A stretch of 64,000 bases of DNA, taken from the NCBI RefSeq assembly GCF_000005505.3, contig NC_016134.3:26549584-26613583 (forward strand), written 5' to 3'. Below, in pieces: positions 11,676 through 23,377 of this stretch (its first letter is position 1; each line of letters begins with the position of its first letter). The position numbers and the translations under genes were made by a program. This stretch comes from Brachypodium distachyon (lineage: Eukaryota > Streptophyta > Magnoliopsida > Poales > Poaceae). The notes beneath the pieces were generated by a model, which was given only the letters and a program-made list of their open reading frames with translations, was not told the origin of the DNA and searched no databases.

Positions 11676-14600
11676 TGTCGTCGCACGGGGCTCCGACACC
11701 GGGGGCGTGCTGGCACACCCCCTTTTAGGTTCGGCAGGGGCGTCGGGGATCGTCCCGGCGATCGCCGGCGTGGCCGATGGCCCACGTAACCTACAAAGTA
11801 ATGTACCCCGGATGCTTGCAAGCTAAGGACACATGCACACACGTTTTTACCCAGGTTCGGGCCACCCGGAGGTGTAAAACCCTACGTCCTGCCTGTCTGA
11901 ACTGGTATTGACTATAGATCAAGTGCTTACACGTTGTCGGGGGAAGAGTTGTAACATCCCAAAATTTCAAACTTTTACATGTGCATTGCATCCATGAGTA
12001 TCATGCCACAATTGCATATTTGAATTCAAATTTTGAATCTCAAAAGGGCTCTAAAAGACTTTGTTTACACCTATTTGAGCTTTGGATCTTCAAACCATTA
12101 AGGTTTATATATAAAAGGGGTTTAATGCATATATAAGCTATCCCATAATTTTTGGACAATTATTAAGAGTTGAAAAGGTATTTTTTATTTAAATAGATAT
12201 AAGGCCCTAAAGGCATTTATAGGGCAAATGTATTTTTATATATTTTATTTTGAAGATAAACTATTCCCAAAAGTGTATCATGGTAGAATATGATTTTAGA
12301 AATTTTCTGAGATTTATTTGGACCAATTTGGAGTTCAAACTCAAAAGATATCAAAGAAATGAGAAAAACAGAAAAAGAAAACGTCTAAAAGAAAAAAAAA
12401 AAAGGTAAACCGGACTGGCCCGGCCACTTTGGGCCGCACCGGCCCAGTCCGACCGCGCCCGAACCGGCCCCGTCTGACCGCGCCCGACCGGCCCAGCCCG
12501 CCCGCGCGCGCCCGCAACCGATGACAGGTGGGGCCCACCTATCAGGGGCTTCTTCCCCGGAAGGAAACCCTCGCGCCGCCGCCGCGATTTCCGGCCGCCG
12601 TCCCCGCGCGCCCGCCGCCGCAATCTCCTCCTCCGGCCTTCCATTTTCACGCCCGAGCATGTCTATATAACCCCCGCGACCCCCTCTCTTTTTCCCCCCC
12701 GTTTTCCCTCGCTCGCACGACGCCAGGCCGCCGGAATCCCTCGCTGGAGCCGCACCCCCGCCGCCGCGTCCTCTTCATCCTAGGCGCCGACCGCACCGTC
12801 CCCGAGTGCCGCTGACCGCGCCCCCGTCTCCGCCGTGTCGCGCCGCGCCTCCCCGTGACTTCCCCGAGCCGCCCGCGACGCCGGAGCACCCCGCGCCGCC
12901 ACGCCCGTGCCCGCGCCGCCGTCTCCTCCAACTCCGGCAGCCCGCGCCGCCCGGTAAAACCCTAGAACTCCCCTCGTCCGTCCGATCTAGATCGATGGCT
13001 AGGATTAGATCACTTATAAAACGAACCGGTACGCACTGTGGAGCGTCCGATCTTTATAAGTTAAATCTAACGGCTCGGATTTATTTATAAACCGAACCGG
13101 TACCGTCCAATAATAATGCGCCACATGGCACCCGGTTTTATAAAATAAAAATGTAATTTTAATCCCCCGGAATTAATAAAAGGCACTTTTGCAGATAAGC
13201 TCCTGTAACTTCAAATGATCATAACTTTAAATCTGTTTGGCCAAATTTAGTGATCCACACCTTTTTGGAATCCTTAGGAAATTTAGAATCTTTTGGCACT
13301 GTCCAATTGCAAATTTGAATATTTGAATCACATTCAAATTACAGATTAGGGTTTTATGCCATTTAAATAATAACTAATTATTTAGAAGTCCTTTTTGAAT
13401 GAAACCAGTGCCCAAAATTTTGTTTTAATGTCCTCTGTCCAATGGGACAGAAATAAATGCTTTGAATTAATCTATTTGGCTTATGCTAATAAAACCTCAT
13501 TTTAGGGTTTAAACCCTAGCCTTTGCAATTTATTTAAAAGCCCTAATTGCATGTGCTTAATTATCAATGTTTTGGATCAATAGATCACCCAAATAAAACC
13601 AACCCACTCATGTCACATGATTTGCATCGCATCATGGCATACATATTTTTTTTGTCATGTTTGTATTGTGTGTTTATGTATATGTTTGTTGATTGTATAG
13701 TATTCTCGGAGAGCGAACTGCGTGACTGTGAAGAGTGTCTGAATACCAACTACTATCGAGGCAAGTTCACTTTGATCATTCACCTATTACTTTATTATGC
13801 ACTAGATTTTATTAGTTGCATTGTTAGGATTATTATTGTATCTATGCTAGCTATGATCGGTCCTACTAGTATTGGATACCTTTGTCATGACCCTCACCAC
13901 CAATTGCCATCGTAGTAGTAAAATGCTATGCTATGATAATATAAGAGGGTGGTATTATTACAAATATGATACTACTTAATTACAATATGATTTTCCTAGT
14001 GTACGGCAAAACAAGTAATTCAATGAATCGTCCTGAGTGGGCTGCTTTGAGTTTTCGGATGTCGTGACGTTAGGTCCATTTCTATGGGGCCCGCTGAGTC
14101 GTCTCTCCGTGTGATTCGGGAGCGTCCATGGTCGCCTCCCCGTGCGATTCGGGGAGCGCCTGCGTCACAATGTGGGATGCCACCCGGGATAACCAGAGAT
14201 TGGACTAGTTTCCTGTTTAGTAGCTTCCAGTACAACCACATGGTATTATGGGCTCTGCCAGGATGGATGTAAGACATATGAACCTGGATCCGAGGTGACA
14301 TCGGTATGTAGCAGTGTAGGTCGGAACGCGTCCCTCAGGTGGTCTGGGGGAATATGTTCTGAAAATTCCTGTAATCGATGCCATTGCTACTCTACCCTGA
14401 GGACAGCAAGGGATTAACACGTCGATTTCTTGTGGGTAAAGTGTACCACCTCTCGAGAGTGTCAAACTAAGTATTTAGCCGTGTCCCTGGTTACGGACAA
14501 TTATGAGCAACTAGATATTGGAGCTGTAAGGAAAGTCTCACTCATTCCAATTTCCTAATAAAACGAATGGATTGAACTGGGTAGGAGCATTGATGTTTCT

Positions 14601-15928
14601 ACTCAATGTGCCTAGGTTAATAGGAGCATGGGTGTTTCTACCCCGTGTCCAATAGAATTCAAAACTATTTGTCGAAAAATGGTAGGATTTGAATAATGAT
14701 ACTTTTATGCAAAATGGCCAAACCCCACTTAGCCAAACTATGCATGTACTTGGTAGGTCCTTTATAACTCTGGTGAGCTTGCCAATACATTCAAATGTAT
14801 TGACCACGTAGTGGCTGCAATTAATAATGCAGGTGAAACTGACGAAGAGTGAGGTTCGTCGATATTTCTCTGGGTCATGTGCTTACATTCCAACATGCTC
14901 TCTCCTCTGGGAGTAGATGAGGCCCATTTTCTCTACTTTTCCGCTGCAGCTTCGTGATACTTTGTTATCATGGTTTTGAACATTATTTATTTATGCTGGC
15001 CTAGGAGGTCATGCAAGTATGTAAGTACAATTTAAGTTCTGTATGATACGATGTAATAAAGTACTTTTGACCTTTGTACCTTGGTATTACACACAAGTAA
15101 GCACAGAGATCGAACCCTTGGTGAAGGGGGGATCGCTTCAAGAGTCCCTGGGCGTTCTCTTTTTGGCTAAGTGCTATTCACTGCTTTAGGGTACTGCTAA
15201 TGGCTAAGTGTGAGTTCGTCTACCCACCAGACTGTGGATCCATCCAACGGCCCAGCCGTGTGATCAGTGAACCGTAGAAGAATGTGGAACCATCCAACCG
15301 CCCAGCCGTGTGATCAGTGAACCGTAGAAGAATGTGGAACGCTTTGACTGTCGGCGGGGGTCCTCCTTTTATACTGAAAGGGATACCACAGGTGCCGCGG
15401 CGCATGCATTACAAGTGTCGATCAGGGAGACATGCCACTCCCCCTCGGTGAGCCGGTGGCATGCATGGACGCCATCTCCGCTGCTAGGGGTCTAAAACCC
15501 TAAAGGTAGGACTGGACAGCCATTGTTCACCTGATTTTGACGGGTAATGCCCCTCCTGTCGGCTCATTTAATGCGTTGTGCGCCTCAGTCCTCGCCCTGG
15601 TGAGACTGCGCATCCGACGCCCGCCACGCGCCCGCGTGGTGCTGTTGCTCTGTCCGCTGGGCCCAACCCTTGTGGCGGGAGCCTGCGCCCGGGAACTCCT
15701 CCTCCCGGCAAGTCGCTCCCCGGGAAGCGCCTAGGCCAAACACACCCGGGAACCCCCCTCCTGGGAAGCGGCTTCCCGGGAGGTGTCCAGGCGGGAATAT
15801 TCCCCGAAGCCCCGCTAGCCCTTCCGGGCTGCTCGTGGCTGCTGCCGGGGACGAAATCCTCTCGAGAACTCGGAGACGGGGCCCACGCGTCGCACAACGG
15901 TGGTACCCCGGGTGCCACTGGTGCGACA
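11676..15928 (-). repeat. 5' LTR of the Tat-type Gypsy, interrupted by a nested element
   Basis: LTR sequence occupies 11676-11949 and 15146-15928, about 1.06 kb once the insertion and its duplication (11950-15145) are removed. It ends CGACA followed by the target duplication CGCAC. Compared with the 3' LTR it has a 55-bp tandem duplication near 15230-15345 around GATCAGTGAACCGTAGAAG. Confidence 0.85.
11950..15140 (+). mobile_element. Solo LTR of a Tekay-type Gypsy family
   Basis: A 3,191-bp unit begins TGTAACATCCC and ends GCTTCA (TG..CA). It is flanked by the 5-bp direct repeat AGAGT (11945-11949 and 15141-15145), and the flanks rejoin to restore the Tat LTR, so the boundaries are exact. 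No internal coding region is present, which means a solo LTR left by LTR-LTR recombination. A GC-rich core has a TATA-like TCTATATAA near 12661, the likely LTR promoter. Related LTRs lie at 32016, 32816, 38105, 46410 and 61906 on the opposite strand, where two of them flank a gag-pol region. Confidence 0.9.
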
Positions 15929-17965
15929 CGCACCCGGTAGAATCTAGTCTACTGCTATCTATGGTCGGCTCGACAACTGATGCTGCGGCTGTTGTTGAGC
16001 GATAAGATCTTCTTCCTTCAAGTATCGCTAGCCAATAATCTTGGCAGCTTGTGCATATACGGCTCGAAAGTGCAGCTGCATATTGATTTCTTCACCTGGT
16101 CTGATGGGAAGCTCGGAGATTCGACTCAAGTCAAGTCGTGGATGCTGAATCCGGAGGAATGCCAGCGCTATCTTCGCTCCTCTCACCAGCTACCGGCACA
16201 TCAGCTCTCTGAAAATGACACTGCGCTCAAATTTCCGCATCAGCCTGTCGAGCTCTTGAGGCACCTCTTCCAAGGGCCAGAAGGCTTAGTGACTCTTTGC
16301 ACAAGTCGAAGAAAACTTTGTTCTGACCGATTCAGTCAAGCAGCAACATCAGGTCGTAACCCCTTGCCCGATCTGACCAAAAGGATGAACGGTTGATCGT
16401 TTGACCAGCGTTCAGAGCGTTCTTTACCCTGTCCTGTTTGGCGCGAGGATCTGTCTGGACGTCTGCAGTCAACTCAGGCATGTGATTAAATCAACTCAAA
16501 GTCAAGAAGCAATCGAGCGAGGGACGAAGTTATTTACACTGGAGTTGAGAACTAAGCTGCGAAGCTCCTCGAAGATGAACTCCTCACGAGCGAGTGCCGC
16601 TTTCAGCTTAGCTTTGGTGATCTGCAGTTCACCCACGGCGTTACGAGTCTGCACCTTTGAGTCCTTGTCTTGAGTCTCGGTTTCTTGAAGTCGCCTAAGC
16701 AGTGCGTCTAGCTGTCAGGCTAGTCTATATATCCAGTCACATCGGCTGACCAGTATGGTCCTTGACCTTCACTTGATACGTCATCCATAATGATTTTGAC
16801 TCGAACGTCACGACCTGAATCTTTACCACCCGACAGGGTGATTTTCTCATTGCAATCACCTAGACTCATGTCGATCGTTCTTGCCAACACTTGGCTTATT
16901 TCAATTTGATTCCGTGCAGTGAAGGCTTCACAAAGTCTATCTACGGGTCGCCTCTACTGAGCAAATAAACCCAAGTCCATGTCCATGACATGGAAGTCGA
17001 CTGACTACAGCCAACACAACTGAGTCGCACCTGCTGCGTTAATTCAGTTATCCATACTCATTGCATGAAGATAAGACTCATGGGTCTTTGCATAGAGGCT
17101 AGAGTCGCACCAGCTGCGTTACTCTAGTTCACCCATGCTCATTGCATGAAGATAAAACTCATGGATATTTCCATAGAGCCTGGAGTCGCACCAGCTGCGC
17201 TACTCCAATTTATCCATGCTCATTGCATGACGGTAAGACCCATGAATTTTCTATTGGGCCTGGTTTTGCACCAGCTGCGCTATTCCAGACAAACCACGCT
17301 CATTGCGTGAAGGTAAGCCCTATTATTAGGCCTGGGGATGCATCGACTGCGTCCATCTAGCAGAATTTTCGCTTAAGGGTCGCTCCCTCATCCAAGTTCG
17401 GTTCGTGAAGACCCATAGGCTTCCTATAGTGCCTGGAATCGCACCGGCTGCGCCATTCTAGTATAAATCGTGCCCACGGCATAAGTTCATGTTCTTGACC
17501 CTCGAGTCGAGCACTTGAAACTGAGATTCAATTATGTAAGTCCCCACAGGCTAAGTCAAATTTTGCTAGTTGCCAGGTTCGAGCCCGGGGACTCGAATTA
17601 ATACTGATGAAAGCTAATGTTGTCTTTGCCCTAGAGCAATTAACTATCGACCCGTCGGGTACTCCAGGCACATTAAGCGCTTATCCCTATGACCAAAAAT
17701 TGCCACACTTGTATAATTTGATTTGACATATTGTCGAACCAATTACATTACTGTCATTCAGCTCTAACACAATGAAGTTCGACTCATCTCCGAGTCGAGC
17801 ACTTCTCATTCAAAGTTTAAATGCCTTCAACTCGATGCATTTTTGAGTCAACAGGGCTATATGTCTGAACATCTTCAATACCAACTGGCTCAATAGGTGC
17901 ATAAAGCTTTCAACTCTGGAAGTCCCTACTCAAGTCTATGACTCCACTAGGCACTTGGGGGATAC
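15929..17965 (+). mobile_element. 3' non-coding region of a plus-strand Gypsy element, part 2
   Basis: This stretch resumes the repeat module cut at 6064. It has no convincing coding sequence. Its end at about 17952-17965 is a purine-rich CACTTGGGGGATAC directly before TGATG, which fits a polypurine tract followed by a 3' LTR. Confidence 0.5.
17040..17480. repeat. 80-bp tandem array in Gypsy 3' non-coding DNA
   Basis: Copies of a unit built from CTCATTGCATGAAG, a CATGG..TTTCCATAGAGCCTGG stretch and GTCGCACCAGCTGCG start near 17052, 17132, 17213 and 17293, with a degenerate copy near 17400-17460. The period is 80-81 bp. Confidence 0.75.
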
Positions 17966-18393
17966 TGATGTGGTTATGACTAACCACGTACTCAACTTGA
18001 GTATACCCGTCATGGCCCAGACGGGGCCCACGAGGAAGCCTACTACGACTCCAGGACTCCATATGCCCAACTTGCGGCTCAAGACAAATAAGCCTAAACA
18101 TAGTATGTCTCAATGATGTAATCGACTTGGACTCTACCCGGTACGTGGTCTCCTGCTTATATAAAGGGATCAGGAAGGGGAGCCAAGATAAACCAATCTA
18201 GCATAGAAGCCGCCTAGACGCACCGCAGTCGCTAGATCGAATCTGTGCATCTAGCCCCCTCAGCTCCCTTGTAATCGACTCATCAATACAATCCAGACAA
18301 GCAGGATGTAGGGTGTTACATTCCGAGGGCCCCGAACCTGGTAAATTGTGTCTCCTGTGTCTTTGTTAGCCGACGACTTCGCCAACACATACA
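17966..18393 (+). mobile_element. 3' LTR of the plus-strand Gypsy, cut off by a CACTA end
   Basis: It starts TGATGTGG after a purine-rich tract, has a TATA box CTTATATAAAG near 18157, and a downstream sequence (CAATACAATCCAGACAAGCAGGA, in shorter form across 18283-18305, then GTAGGGTGTTACA) typical of R/U5 in grass Gypsy LTRs. The expected LTR end is absent because the CACTA terminus begins at 18394, and the other side of the CACTA composite (30279) does not resume it. Confidence 0.55.
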
Positions 18394-18690
18394 CACTACT
18401 CGAGAAAATCCCTCCAGTGGCGGTAAAATACCCGCCACTACTGCACCGAGATCACCAATGGCGGGTAAAATACCCGCCACCGAAGACCTACAAACCCCCA
18501 CTGTAAATCCCTCCGGCACCAACCGAAAAGTGCGTGGAGTACATCAGTGGCGGGCAAACTACCCGCCATTGGACATTTCCGATGGCGGTCTTTGGCCACC
18601 GCCACTGGAACCTTTTCCAGTGGCGGTGGTGTATAACTGCCACTGCTACATGTTCAGTGGCGGTGGTGTATAACTGTCACTGGTACTGTT
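18394..18690 (-). repeat. CACTA 3' terminal inverted repeat and subterminal array, left element
   Basis: After the CACTA terminus, CAGTGGCGG and CCGCCACTG motifs alternate at least ten times and form short hairpin-capable pairs. In En/Spm elements such subterminal motifs bind the TNPA-type protein, and by analogy this array would be the binding region of the ORF2 product. Confidence 0.8.
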
Positions 18691-18920
18691 TTTTCCCAAA
18701 AAAAATAAATGAATTATTTATAAAAATAAATATTCCTGTAGCACAGAAATAGCAGGAATACAGCACATAGCAGGAATACAGTATCACAGTATACAGCACC
18801 AAAGAAACAAAATAGCAGCAAATATATTACAAAGTTCCACACGAGTTAAACATTCAAGTCACATGCATGTATACAAAGTGTTTGAAAGAATGAGCCACAA
18901 ATAGAAGTGTTCCACACAAT

Positions 18921-21900
18921 TTAACCACTTTTGGCGACAATCCCGCCGCCGTAGTAATCCCCGCTCGATTTGAGGACCTCTTTGTTGAGGATTTTGCCGA
19001 CGTCCTTCTGGATCTCGTACATGAGAATTTTTGAGTTGTGCCCTAACTCGGCGTTGGCCAGAAACCAATTCCTCACTTCTTCGAAGGTCTTCTTCCCCTT
19101 TGGCTGGAAGTCGTTGATGAACTGCTGAATAATGTGCGCACAGTAGTAACCACAGTAGACGGATCCTTCAGGCTATTGCTCGCAGGGGAACTTGAAAGTG
19201 TGCCTGAGGGGAGCGTCACGATTGCGGCTGAAGCTAGGCATCGCGTACCATTTCACCATGTCGCGATAGGCTGCGTCGATGACATTTTTGAACGGCTCAA
19301 AGTCGCGTTGTGGTTCATTCTCCTTGCGTCGTAGTGGATCAAAATATGTGACCCCTCCAAGATCGAGACAGATGGCGATTGTCACCCAATGGCCACTGTT
19401 TCACAAAAGGACCCACATTGTATTAGCCAAATAATATAACAAGCCAGTCTTCCGACGGAAAAAGATGTATGTATTCACGCGAATTGAAAACAACTTACTG
19501 TAGATGGTACAATATCAATACAAAACGGCGGTCTTTGGGCTTCAACATGAATTAAGGGAGGTATTCAATGGCCAACCTTCTACTTTCGGCCAACAATGGG
19601 TCTGGACCAAGCAAAGTGGCGTTGAAGAGAAGGGGGTCGGCGACGGCTATCCCATATTGCTTCACCCTATAGGCCTCCCTCATGTAGTGTACACACCACA
19701 GTCTTAATATGGCGTTGTCGAGGCACTTGCGGTTGAAGAGGTGAAACAAGTCGAGGAAGTCAATGCCGAAGGTAACGTCATTTTCCCTCTGGATTTCCCC
19801 CGTATTGGAGTCAAAGAAGGCATAATGCTTTGGTACTCGAACCCTAATTTCCAAATTTGTTAGGTCTGCGCGTGATGATGCCACATTCATGTATTTTTCA
19901 TGGAGCTCTTGCATCTCCCGTGGCAGGCGATACAGGTCATCCCGGGACACCATCGGTTGTCCGGGGTGGAACAACAAAAATTGGGAGAACCGCCTGTCGA
20001 CGAAATAAGATCCATCAAGCAATCTATCTCCAACACGGGGGTGGGTGGGCATCTTGAGAATGTCTAGTCGCTCTTCCCAAATCCCTTCTATCTGCGGCGC
20101 GGTCTTTGGTTGTCTTCCCGAAGAAGACGACTCTTTCCCCTCCTTGGAGGAGCCCTTGCTTGCCTTGCCGGCGGTCCCCCTCTTGTTTTTCCTACGTCTC
20201 AGGAAATCGGAATTGTCCGGTTTATGGGGAACCTGCATCCCAGATGGGGCACTTGGACGGGGCTCTAACGGGGCCGATTTTGCTGCGGCTCTCCGAGGGA
20301 CGAGTCTTGGTGCGGATGGCTTAGGGGCTTCGATTTTGGGCGGCGATGTCACGCTGGTCCCTTGCATGCCGCATGAGCTTCATGAGCTCCTCCCTCACCA
20401 ACACCCGGATCTTCTCATCTAATTCCTCTGAGCTCTGTTCTTTGCTAGACGCCCTTCTACGTTTCTGGGAACCTTGCTCTTTCGCCATCTGCCTGCGAAA
20501 GGGCCCAGAACCGAGACCTCGCATATGGCCCCCGTACTCATTTCGTTGCAGAGCCTGGCTGATGGCATCATCCCACTGTTGGTTGATAGACGAGTGGGAG
20601 CCATCCGACTCCCACTCTGCCATTGCACCCTGTATACAAAGAACAATATGCTTGGTGTTAACCTTATATGTGAGTAGCCCAACCGATAAAAGGATATGTC
20701 ACGATGAGGCCTTACGAGTGCAGCCTCTTGCTTCTCTGACATAGGCTCCAGGCCCGTCTACTGATTTGCGGTCATGGACGACCGCAGCCATTTGCTGGAG
20801 CACTCACCGCGAAGCAAAGTTGGGACCCTCGGCTATATACTGGCTTGGTCCAATGCGGCGTCCTCCTTCGCCCACACCTTCTCCTTTCCGGGGCGTCCAC
20901 GACTGCCGAGGCAGTGGTCGAAGGGCCTTTTCTCACGAAGCTCCTTGTACCATTTTTGGCTAGCCTTGAATTAATCTAACCTGACCCACACCTTGAACCT
21001 CTCCCAGTCCCCCTCTGAGATCCCCTTCTAGTGCTTGTTAAGCACTGTCTTCCAGTCTTTGTCGATGAGCTTCCCGCAGTTATATTGCCACGTGCTTTGG
21101 CCCTTCCTCATGACTTGGTGCATCTGCCACTCCATCCGTCTCCTGATCTCATCATTGGCAGGCACGAACTGCTTCCATGCCGCCTCATAACAGTCCTGCT
21201 TCACATCTTTGATAGATCCGAGCGCATACCCTTACGATGGCGTTGCATGTGTTTGAAAATCTTTCTGCAGCCTCCACCGGTTCCTTCGGGTAGCTTTCTT
21301 TATTGAGCTTGTTGACGACCCACGACTAAGTAGTCGACACCGTAGCCTGAGACGTCGCACCCTGGGCTTCTTCCTCATTAGTTGCTCCTTCAAGGAGCAG
21401 CTGCTCCTCAGCTCCTTCAAGGAACAGCTGCTCCTCGGCTCCTTCTTCGCCATGCTCGAAGTCATCGCTCATGGCAATGTCCGAGCCCGAGGAAGATGCT
21501 CCCGCTTCTTCTTCAACTTCTCCCTCCACAACCGGTGGCTGCTCAGGTGCCGGACCCTTCTCAACGACCCGGCACGATGGCCGGGCCCACATTGCTCATA
21601 TCAACCGACACGATGGTCGGCATCACACTCAATCATATTTCATCAAACAAATCCATAACCACCAGCAAATTAATCAAATTAAACCATAATTTGACACTAA
21701 GCAGCAGCAATTTGATCAAATTGAACCCATTTAGCAGCAAATTAATCAAATTGAATCATATTTTACCACTAAACATCAGCAAATTGATCTAATAGAACCA
21801 ACTTAACACCAAATAATTCAAACTGGACCATAATTTGATACTAAACAACAACAAATTCATGAAATTGAACCCATTTAACAGAAAATTTCACAAATATTGA

Positions 21901-22345
21901 ACCCTAACCCTAACCCTTACCTGGGTAGGGGCGGTGACGGCGGCGGGGATGGCCGCGGTGGTGGTGTCGGCGGCAGGGACGGCCGCCGTGATGGAGGCGT
22001 CGGCGGTGGAGGCGGTCACGGGGGTTGCGGGGGCCGTGGTGTTGGCGTCGGCGGTGGTGGCAGGGTCGGTGGAGGCGGGCGCGGTGGGGGCGGCGGCCGC
22101 GGGGTTGGCGGGGGACGTTGGGTCGGCGGCCCCGTCCGTCGTGGTAGGTGGCGGAGTTGCAGCCGAGCGGGTCCCACCGCGCCCCCTGCAATGGGGGCCG
22201 CTTGGCGGCAAGGCGGCGTCGCCGAATCCCTATCCGGCGGCCGTGGCGGCCAGCAGCTTCCTGCTCCGCCTCGTGCGTCCGGAGCCGCCGGCGGAGCTAC
22301 TAATGGCGGCTAGGGTTTGGGAGAAGGGAGGCGGCGGTGGGCGAA
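18921..22345 (-). pseudogene. CACTA ORF2 (Transposase_24-like) with C-terminal Ulp1-like domain
   Basis: Read on the minus strand: a TATA at 22501-22510, a Pro/Ala/Thr-rich first exon (about 22345-21910), an acidic segment (21592-21326), a Transposase_24-type region scattered over 21310-20420, then a 272-codon exon (20367-19499) and a last exon (19395-18921). The last two encode a C48-type peptidase fold: HGHWV with the His, YFDPL with the Asp and VYCGYY with the Cys. The intron 19498-19396 has GTAAGT and CAG borders, and joining restores the HGHW motif. A TAA lies near 19535 and a TAG at 19173-19175, next to the Gln that should form the oxyanion hole. The N-terminal half has many further frameshifts. 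Where the right copy has ATG after GCCGCC this one has ATT. The product would bind element ends and possibly process a ubiquitin-like modifier. Confidence 0.75.
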
Positions 22346-22500
22346 GGGCGGCGGCAGCGGAGAGAAGGCCGGCGCGAGACGGGCAGCGGCGGGGCAAGAA
22401 TTGGGTAGCGCTTCGCCGTCGGGGAGGGAGAGGAAGCGCTGCTGGTCCGAAATAGACGTGTGCTTCAGATAAAAAAAATTTGCCAAGTCCCGCTCGGTTC

Positions 22501-22510
22501 TTTTATATAG
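22501..22510 (-). promoter_or_regulatory. TATA box of the left ORF2
   Basis: CTATATAAAA on the minus strand sits just outside a CCAGTGGCGG array. The right ORF2 has CTATAAAT in the same position relative to its own array (27338-27346), so the placement is conserved between copies. Confidence 0.55.
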
Positions 22511-22745
22511 GGAAGACCCCCAGTGGCGGTTCTTCCATAAACCCCCGCCACTGGTGACCCGTCCTAGGGTTTGTGGTAAAGGTGACCACCAGTGGTGGGG
22601 TTATCTGCGTACCCGCAATTGGTGACCCTACAGTGGCGGGTATAATAAAAGACCCGCCACTGGTACTAGGAACAGGAGTGAGGGTAAACCACACACTTGT
22701 TCCACACACCAGTGGCGGTGACTTACTAAATAACCGTCACTACTA
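22511..22745. repeat. Internal CCAGTGGCGG array, left element
   Basis: Pairs of CAGTGGCGG and CCGCCACTGG surround the ORF2 promoter side. The same array lies inverted at 27140-27340. In both copies it separates the ORF2 promoter from the conserved block. Confidence 0.75.
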
Positions 22746-22753
22746 ACTATTTT

Positions 22754-23358
22754 GGCTCTAGTATTATATTCTTATTGTATTATGTGTCTCTCTGAAAATT
22801 ATAACACATGTACTTTCAAGTGTATAATAATTATTTCTTGTCTCACTAAAGATTTCAATGCTAAATACATTGCTGAAAATGAAATATTTATGCTTTTGTA
22901 GTGTTTACTGTGGTTAAAATTTGTTATAAATTACAAAATTGCTCCGAATGGTCTGATATTTGGCATGAGGCTTCTCACACAACAATATGCCTGCATATGA
23001 AGTTTGGTGTCAAAATTCCAAATGAAGCCCATAACAATACCATATTGGGATCATCTAGGTAGATATCTCTGATACCTTCTAAGCCAACATCCAAATTGTC
23101 ACATTATAACAACTTCTGTCTTGATTTTTTCCATGTGGGTTCATTAGACTGAGAGGTGTTCCCATGCCAAGTTTCAGCTCATTTTGATGAAAATTGAATT
23201 TTATGGAACCAAAGCCACACATGATCACATAAATTTGTATAAAATACTATGAATTAATGTCTAAAACTTGTATTAGGAACAAACAATATTATTATACACC
23301 CAAAAGTACAACTGCTATATTTTTTTAGAACGTAGAGAATATAATAGGATTATAATAG
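22754..23358 (-). repeat. Conserved ~605-bp block with imperfect inverted ends (left copy)
   Basis: The block matches the reverse complement of 26521-27133 along its length. Its ends, GGCTCTAGTATTATATTC and (inverted) CTATTATAATCCTATTATA, are loosely inverted repeats of each other. It is AT-rich, has no long open frame, and sits between two CCAGTGGCGG arrays. It could be an old MITE-like insertion or a regulatory segment of the CACTA family. Confidence 0.6.
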
Positions 23359-23377
23359 TGCATTCTTAAATCATTAC

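Larger units (their letters stand above)
6065..15928 (-). mobile_element. Tat-type Ty3/Gypsy LTR retrotransposon, internally deleted, split by a nested solo LTR
   Basis: Read on the minus strand the order is 5' LTR, gag, protease, reverse transcriptase, RNase H, a second RNase H, a zinc-binding scrap of integrase, and the 3' LTR. The ends are TGTCG/CGACA and the 5-bp duplication is CGCAC. Two RNase H modules in tandem mark the Tat lineage. The 5' LTR is interrupted at 11950 by another element. The integrase core and the start of the 3' LTR are deleted, with the junction near 6961-6972. Stops and frameshifts are spread through the coding region, so it is a dead copy. Confidence 0.9.

Noticed and set aside
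21901..21920. CCCTAACCCTAACCC stretch resembling telomere repeat
   Set aside because: Only two to three units of a six-base form, not the plant CCCTAAA repeat, and it lies at an exon-intron border of the left CACTA ORF2.
21897..22455. Gly/Val-rich plus-strand frames of 138 and 173 codons
   Set aside because: They are antisense to the low-complexity first exon of the left ORF2.
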